From Gnetum montanum (Eukaryota > Streptophyta > Gnetopsida > Gnetales > Gnetaceae): 24,169 nt of DNA. A program made the translations under genes and the position numbers. Numbering within the stretch: position 1 is the first letter of the stretch; every line of letters begins with the position of its first letter. The DNA is taken from contig MNCI01002209.1 in assembly GCA_015680685.1 (NCBI GenBank), positions 208,565-232,733 on the forward strand. Reading direction: 5' to 3'. Of the stretch, positions 19,592-24,169 are shown piece after piece. Below the pieces are notes generated by a model. That model saw only the letters and a list, made by a program, of their open reading frames with translations. It ran no database searches and was not told the origin of the DNA.

Positions 19592-20011
19592 CTACCATAG
19601 CCATGCAAAACGACCTTCAAATGCTTCTAGAGCTCAACACTAGCATCCATCTTAGCTTCGACACTCCTCTCACAAGTAAGATCAGCAATTTTCATCTCTT
19701 TTTCATCCCCTATTTTTCCCAAAATTATACCTACGATTGATCCCACTCAAAAGAGGGGAGAACATAGTCTTGGAGCTTAACCTCCAAATTTCACTATCTT
19801 ACACTATTTGCAAGTACATTTAAGTCTTTTTAAATTTGGTACATGCATCCGTGGTAGCATAGTTATAGTCTAGCAGTCTCTTGAGTCCACTGGATCACAC
19901 CAAAGTGTAGCACTAGTTGCTCCAGTGGGAGCATAGCTGGGATCAGCGTAGCCTCACCTATCCCTTTTTGTCATGTGGCATCTGATCTACACTTTATACC
20001 AGCCCTAACCC

Positions 20012-20022
20012 TATAAATACCC
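20012..20022 (+). promoter_or_regulatory. TATA box of the 3' LTR
   Basis: TATAAATACCC, identical to 4293-4303 in the 5' LTR. Confidence 0.6.
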
Positions 20023-20723
20023 CTACAATTCACATTTTAGTGGTTGGAATTTTGAGGCATTTGATTGGCATTTTCATTTAGTAGTTGGCATCTTGGCATT
20101 GGCACTCTTGCACTTGAACACCCTTAGCATCTTGACAAAACTTTTCAAAATCACCAAACACCATTGCACACCACTACAACTTGTAGGACACTGTGATAAC
20201 CAATCTAGTAGGCACAAACCTCATGATGGACATCAGTTTTCATAGCCTAGGCACCCTAGAGACTATGAGTACACTTACTACTACATCTATCTATACACTT
20301 TGTACCTCCTCACCTCTCTTTTACAATTACTATGCTTCCCTTATTTGGGGTAGTGCCATTCTTCCTCTCTCAAACTCCTTTTCATTTTCAAATATTTCTT
20401 TAGCATTTAGCATCGCACTCATATTTTTTTGCTCTTTTTGCACTTATTGTTATGTTTGCACTGGCATTTTCCCATTGGGAAACCCTACTACGCTCAAGCT
20501 TAGTCGACCCTAGTACCGCCAAAGACACTATGCAACCCCCTAATGCTTGTTTGTCAAAAGACTCCATAAGTCTCAGTTTGATTGACAAGATCATCTCAGG
20601 CACTTTGCCTCTATTTTTCTCCTCCAATAGTGACCCTTTAAACGAGTGTAGGATTAGGGTTGTAGAGTAGCCGCAGACCCCTCAGTGTGACCATTCCAAC
20701 TAGCAACATTTTCGGTCACTACA

Positions 20724-20728
20724 ACCAC
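20724..20728. other. Right target-site duplication (ACCAC)
   Basis: Five bases after the 3' LTR; they match ACCAT at 3323-3327 except for one transition. Confidence 0.5.
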
Positions 20729-21224
20729 CATCATGTAACGCATTACCAATGTATTTGACACTTATTAACAAAAAGTTAGAAAATAACACCAAATAAAATA
20801 AAATAAAATATAAAAAAGTGTAAAATATTCAAGAAATTGCAAATTTACTAATGATGGTGTAAAATAAAAATTAGAAAAGATCAATAACATGAAAACAAAA
20901 AGATGTAAAATATAGAATGTGTAAAATAAAAAAGTTTGAAAAATTGGGGAGCTACTTTGTATGGTTAGCATGAGTGGCCATCTCCCCCATGACTAGGTTG
21001 AAAGGAGGAGATCTGAAATATGGAGCATGGTTATCCATATAAAGAGGTGCTTGTTGTATTAGCTAGTGTATGCTCATGGAAAGGTATAATTTGTTAAATG
21101 TTAACTAGTTTTTTTTTTGTTTGGGCTCTCAAGCGTATAGATCATCATGGCCCCAGAAGTAAAAGTCTCATAAATGATGTTAGGTATTTTCCACAATGTT
21201 TGGAACTTAGTTTGTTAAGGTATG
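20729..21224. other. AT-rich flank with AATAA microsatellite
   Basis: Very AT-rich, with a short (AAATA)n run at about 20787-20812. It lies downstream of the minus-strand integrase and is probably that element's 3' untranslated region. No gene is seen. Confidence 0.45.
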
Positions 21225-22290
21225 TGTGTGGGGTTCTAGTAGAGAACCTTATCTCCTAGTTGAAATTTAACTTTTCTGATTTTTAGTTCATGTTGCTTTT
21301 TCTTATAGGCCTTGTGCAACTTGTTAGATAATAAGGCTACTAATCGATTTTCATATAGTAAGTTGAGATTCATTAGTCTTTCTTTTTGTTCTAAACTTAA
21401 GTCAAGGTCAAGGTCACAAGTTGTTGAAAGTGTACAAAGCTCAAATTAAATAGGAAGTGTTGATAATTTTCTATACACAAGCTCATGGGAAGAGTATCCT
21501 ATAGGAAATTTCCATGTTGAGTGGTAGGTCCAAACAACATCATTGAGTTTTGTACTCTAGTCCTTCCTATAGTTGCTAACAGTTCTTGTTAATATCCTTA
21601 TGATTTCCCTATTGGTAACATTGGCTTGACAATTAGCTTGGGGATGGTAAGGTGTTATGAGTTTATGTTCAACCCCCAAGCATTGCATGAGCTTCCCAAA
21701 AGTAGTGCCTATAAATTGAGTTTCATTATTAGAAATTAATGCACATGTCACACAAAACCTATTTACAAAATTTTGTATAAATAGAGTAGTAGTAGAGGAT
21801 GTATATTCGATGATGGCTATTGCTTCTGCCCATTTTGTATAATAGTTAATAGTGACTATGATATACACCTTTCCATTTGACATGGGTGTGATGGAGCCCA
21901 TGAAGTCAATGCCCTATATGTCAAATGGTTCTAATAGTTGAATCCATTGTTGAGATCCCTCCATTTTAGTAGTCATTCCACCATCTCATTGGCCTCATTC
22001 ACAAGAGCAGACATAATGGTGAACATCCCTAAAGAGTGTTGGCCAATAGTACCCTACCATTAGGATTTTAATGATCATATGTCTCCCAACATAGTGTCCT
22101 CCACAAGGACCTTCATGAGCATCTTGGAGAACATGTAGCTGATTAGCATTAGGAACATACCAATGAACTAGGCCATTGACACACACCTTGTAGAGGTGTT
22201 CGTTGACCTTCATAAAGTGCTTTACCAAGTGAAGAAACTACTATTTCTTCTAGTGGTCCATCCCTTATGGCATCTCTTGAGTGAGAAGAT
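21225..22290 (-). pseudogene. pol (INT): Decayed integrase of a second gypsy element, minus strand
   Basis: Reading leftward: KHFMKVNEHLYKVCVNGLVH, then the zinc region AHEGPCGGHYVGRH ... GYYWPTLFRDVHHYVCSCE (22140-22000; both His visible, Cys region degraded). Next is the core GIDFMGSITPMSNGKVYIIV with the first catalytic Asp, and INYYTKWAEAIAI. The second catalytic Asp is Asn (ISNNETQFI) and the catalytic Glu is Asn (ANCQANVTNREI). After a TAG at 21557-21559 the same frame continues into the C-terminal part: FPIGYSSHELVY, LSLEQKERLMNLNLLYENRL, KVKFQLGDKVLY. No chromodomain is visible. It is a family distinct from the central element. Gypsy origin is certain; the lineage is not assigned. Confidence 0.85.
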
Positions 22291-22306
22291 AGGTGAGAAT
22301 GCCATC

Positions 22307-22503
22307 TTACAATTTTGGCTCATTAGGCATTTTTTTAGTTATAGCCCCAGCAAAGGGGAGTTCATCAGGGAACCTGTTAGAGAGTGGGCTTTCTTCCTCT
22401 TTGTCATTCCATTGCAACCAAGAAAAGTGATTAGAAACCACATTCTTAGTGCCCTTTCGATCTGCCATTGTAAGATCAAATTCCTGTAGAATCACCAGCA
22501 ACT
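22307..22503 (-). pseudogene. pol (RNH): Tail of RNase H domain, minus-strand gypsy element
   Basis: On the minus strand LLVILQEFDLTMADRKGTKN, VVSNHFSWLQ matches the end of gypsy RNase H (...LLQEFDL...KG..N.VADHLSRL). It stops at TAA 22307-22309 and leads, after several stops, into the integrase at 22290. Everything upstream (RT and the start of RNase H) is missing: the homology breaks at about 22505, next to the 21-bp array. This looks like a truncation or insertion breakpoint. Confidence 0.75.
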
Positions 22504-22528
22504 ATATGACACAGTGTCCTATTCCATG

Positions 22529-22685
22529 GCCAAGTGTCTTCATTCAGTTGCCAAGTGTCTTCATGTAGTTGCCAAGTGTCTTCATGCAGTTGCCAAGTGT
22601 CTTCATTTAGTTGCCAAGTGTCTTCATTCAGTTGCCAAGTGTCTTCATTCATTTGCCAAGTGTCTTCATTTAGTTGCCAAGTGTT
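22529..22685. repeat. 21-bp tandem repeat array with CACTTG cores
   Basis: Seven complete 21-bp units (GCCAAGTGTCTTCATTCAGTT and variants) and a partial eighth. On the minus strand each has GACACTTGGC, containing the E-box CACTTG. Because 21 is a multiple of three, several frames stay open and spell a repeated heptapeptide; I do not treat these as genes. Looser relatives (TTGACAAGTGGCC, TTGACACGTGTCC) continue to about 22820, including an ACACGTGT G-box near 22713. Confidence 0.9.
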
Positions 22686-22845
22686 CACCATGGAGAGAAA
22701 CAAGTTGCAGTTGACACGTGTCCCATTTAGTTGACAAGTGGCCATTGTGGAGATAAAGAGGTTGTAGTTGACAAGTGGCCTTTGTGGTGGTTATAACCAC
22801 CATTTCAATTGACAAGTGTTCAATTCTCATAGGACTTTGAACAAT

Positions 22846-23392
22846 TGTTGCATAAATTCCCTTTTTAAATCAATATTATATTTTATTGTTATTTATATCA
22901 TAGTAGTAAAGATAATAACCATGGATTTGATGCATGGGTTGATATATAAATATATGTATGCGTATACAACCGAATGCATAAGTGGAGTTGTACTCTCACA
23001 TTTTAATTTGTGGCACCTCGAATGTAATCCCAGTTATATCAAGGCCGATTCCATATTCATCTTCTCTGCACTTTATTACAGAAAAAGTAACTAGAGCTAC
23101 TCTATCATAAGCTAGAGAGATATCTACAATTGATACACAATTTTCTTTTGACTCTAGATATACCCTCATGCCAACATTCCCAATTGCAATGTCATTATCC
23201 CTTGATTTTCAAAACATTCAATTTAGCAACATTTTCATTTCTATTCCAACTTCATGGTTAATTAACTGTTGCAGAATTCTTTACAAGAAAGACCATAATC
23301 CTCCTTGAACAGTTTCAGTTCATTAGGATTCTGTACCTCACCATTTGCAAATAAGTCCACCTGTTCCATGAAATGGTAAAAATGTGCCAACA
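22846..23392 (-). repeat. Candidate LTR, minus strand, with TGTTG...CAACA ends
   Basis: On the minus strand a polypurine tract (AAAGGGGGCAG) ends just before TGTTGGCAC at 23392. A matching inverted end ...GCAACA occurs at 22850-22846, giving a ~547-bp segment with 5-bp terminal inverted repeats. TATA-like sequence lies near 22960-22940. It would be the 3' LTR of the element carrying the protease ORF at 23597-24169. The partner LTR would be outside the window. Confidence 0.45.
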
Positions 23393-23395
23393 TTT

Positions 23396-23410
23396 CTGCC
23401 CCCTTTAAAA
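23396..23410 (-). other. Candidate polypurine tract
   Basis: The minus strand reads TTTTAAAGGGGGCAG, followed by AAA and TGTTGGCAC. This is a typical second-strand priming tract directly before an LTR start. Confidence 0.5.
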
Positions 23411-23596
23411 GCTTAAAGAAATTTATGCAAGCCCCATTTTAAAACTAAACTATACTTAAGCCTTTATTGAATTTTTACAGCTGAATAGAAATATTTTTGG
23501 AGGAAAATTTCCACCAAACATAAGGTTTGTTGGTATAAAAACCTCATTCCTAACAAAACAAACAAACTGTACATTATTAAGCCCTTTGTTCATGGA

Positions 23597-24169
23597 CTAT
23601 TCTTGAGATGGGAAGAGAATGGGGAGGATTACTTTGGTAGGAATCCTCATATCTCTAACCCTCTCATAAGTAATCTCTCTATTACTTTTTGGCTTGTTGG
23701 AGTTTTCAACTTGATCCTCTTGAGATTTGTCTTCAATAATCCTCTCATCTCCTTTCTCAAATGAATTTTCATTTTCTTGGAGTGTACAAATTTTGTTTTC
23801 AACACCGCCTTTTTCAACTATCTTACATTTTCCATTTGAAGTAATGTTATCAATCATGAAAGGTTCACTATAGATGTATACTTGATTCGGTTCTCCTTTC
23901 CAAGATAGCCACATGTGATAATAATCTGTTGATATGTAACCTGAGAAACTCTTACTCCAACTTCTACTTAATAAAAGACTATGTGAATCTGGTATGTCTG
24001 CCACTTGAATAGTTACTCTACTTCTAATGCGAGGTTCAGAAGCAATTTCCAATAGGACATTTGGTAATTGACCCACAATCTTTACTCTACTTTTATTCAC
24101 TTGAACAATCTTTTTTTTTTCAGGAATCAAACCAAGTTTCTTACATATAGACAATGACATTATAGTAGA
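23597..24169 (-). CDS. pro: Gypsy protease region, partial at window edge
   Basis: Open on the minus strand from the window edge to TAG at 23597-23599, about 190 codons without a stop. It begins STIMSLSICKKLGL, the sequence just after the D-S/T-G active site of gypsy proteases, so the catalytic Asp lies outside the window. It continues RVKIVGQLPNVLLEIASEP, TIQVADIPDSHSLLLSRSW (the DIPD...LLLSR.W signature of this protease type) and YISTDYYHMWLSWKGEPNQV. An acidic, Asn/Lys-rich tail ends with IPTKVILPILFPSQE. It is far better preserved than the other coding remnants here. No RT follows: 190 bp downstream lies a polypurine tract and a candidate LTR, so it may be a gag-pro-only element or a deletion derivative. 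Confidence 0.75.
   Translation of the reverse strand, partial: STIMSLSICKKLGLIPEKKKIVQVNKSRVKIVGQLPNVLLEIASEPRIRSRVTIQVADIPDSHSLLLSRSWSKSFSGYISTDYYHMWLSWKGEPNQVYIYSEPFMIDNITSNGKCKIVEKGGVENKICTLQENENSFEKGDERIIEDKSQEDQVENSNKPKSNREITYERVRDMRIPTKVILPILFPSQE

Larger units (their letters stand above)
19111..20723 (+). repeat. 3' LTR of the Tat-like element
   Basis: Starts TGAAACACCATCAGATTTGG and ends ...GGTCACTACA, keeping canonical TG...CA ends. It aligns with 3328-5004 throughout, with mostly transition differences. Four of the five quasi-palindromes are present; the fifth is lost with a 63-bp deletion relative to the 5' LTR, near 19590. TATAAATACCC at 20012-20022 is the TATA box. A short ORF (20193-20513) corresponds in position and start to that at 4474-4692 in the 5' LTR. 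Confidence 0.88.
3323..20728 (+). mobile_element. Complete but decayed Tat-lineage Ty3/gypsy LTR retrotransposon, nested insertion
   Basis: Two related LTRs (3328-5004 and 19111-20723) frame gag, protease, a 4.25 kb block of unusual content, pol and a long 3' untranslated region. Flanking pentamers ACCAT (3323-3327) and ACCAC (20724-20728) fit a 5-bp target-site duplication with one transition. The gypsy order RT-RNase H-integrase and the extra archaeal-type RNase H between RNase H and integrase are known marks of the Tat lineage. All coding parts carry many stops and frameshifts. By eye the LTRs differ at roughly one base in five or six, so the insertion is old. It interrupts older minus-strand retroelement DNA. 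The length (~17.4 kb) is within the range of large Tat elements such as Ogre. Confidence 0.88.

Noticed and set aside
20765-20971. 68-codon minus-strand ORF, Phe/Leu/Tyr-rich
   Set aside because: It is a translation of very AT-rich DNA and looks membrane-like only because of composition.
22476-22745. Overlapping ORFs with repeated heptapeptides on both strands
   Set aside because: They come from a 21-bp tandem repeat (7 codons), which keeps several frames open; not evidence of a gene.
1-24169. tRNA, rRNA or a host protein-coding gene
   Set aside because: Looked for cloverleaf-type arms, conserved rRNA stretches and long intact non-transposon frames; none seen by eye.

Overview
This window looks like intergenic DNA from a large-genome seed plant. 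A gymnosperm is my best guess: the retroelements are big, old, heavily mutated and nested, and no intact host gene is visible. I found no rRNA, tRNA, CRISPR array or bacterial feature. The DNA is AT-rich and almost free of CpG, except for the first ~860 bases.

The centre (3323-20728) is one complete but dead Ty3/gypsy LTR retrotransposon on the + strand, about 17.4 kb long. It has two LTRs of ~1.68 and ~1.61 kb, target-site duplications ACCAT/ACCAC, a decayed primer-binding block, a gag-pro region (5488-9247), a pol region (13500-16982) and a polypurine tract next to the 3' LTR. Pol reads in order as reverse transcriptase, RNase H, a second archaeal-type RNase H, and integrase. The second RNase H places the element in the Tat lineage (Ogre, Grande and relatives). 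Every coding part is broken by stops, mostly TAG, and by frameshifts, and several catalytic residues are gone.

The unusual part is the ~4.25 kb between protease and reverse transcriptase (9250-13499), where related elements usually have a short linker or an intron. It holds a decayed repeat array, a + strand gene-like stretch with two plausible GT-AG introns that keep one reading frame across three exons (about 10563-11300), and antisense gene-like fragments (10080-10530 and 11490-11752). A good 3' splice site (13499/13500) precedes the pol frame, so the whole block may lie in an Ogre-like intron. The proteins are not recognised.

The flanks are other retroelements on the - strand. On the left are two LTR-like segments: 1-858, CpG-rich and apparently young, and about 1100-1949. 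On the right are RNase H and integrase remnants of a gypsy element (22503-21225), a 21-bp tandem array (22529-22685), a candidate LTR (22846-23392) and a well-preserved protease-region ORF running off the window edge (24169-23597). The Tat-like element appears to have inserted into older - strand retroelement DNA.

A recurring theme is that three different LTR families here carry their own clusters of short quasi-palindromes upstream of a TATAAATACC core promoter.
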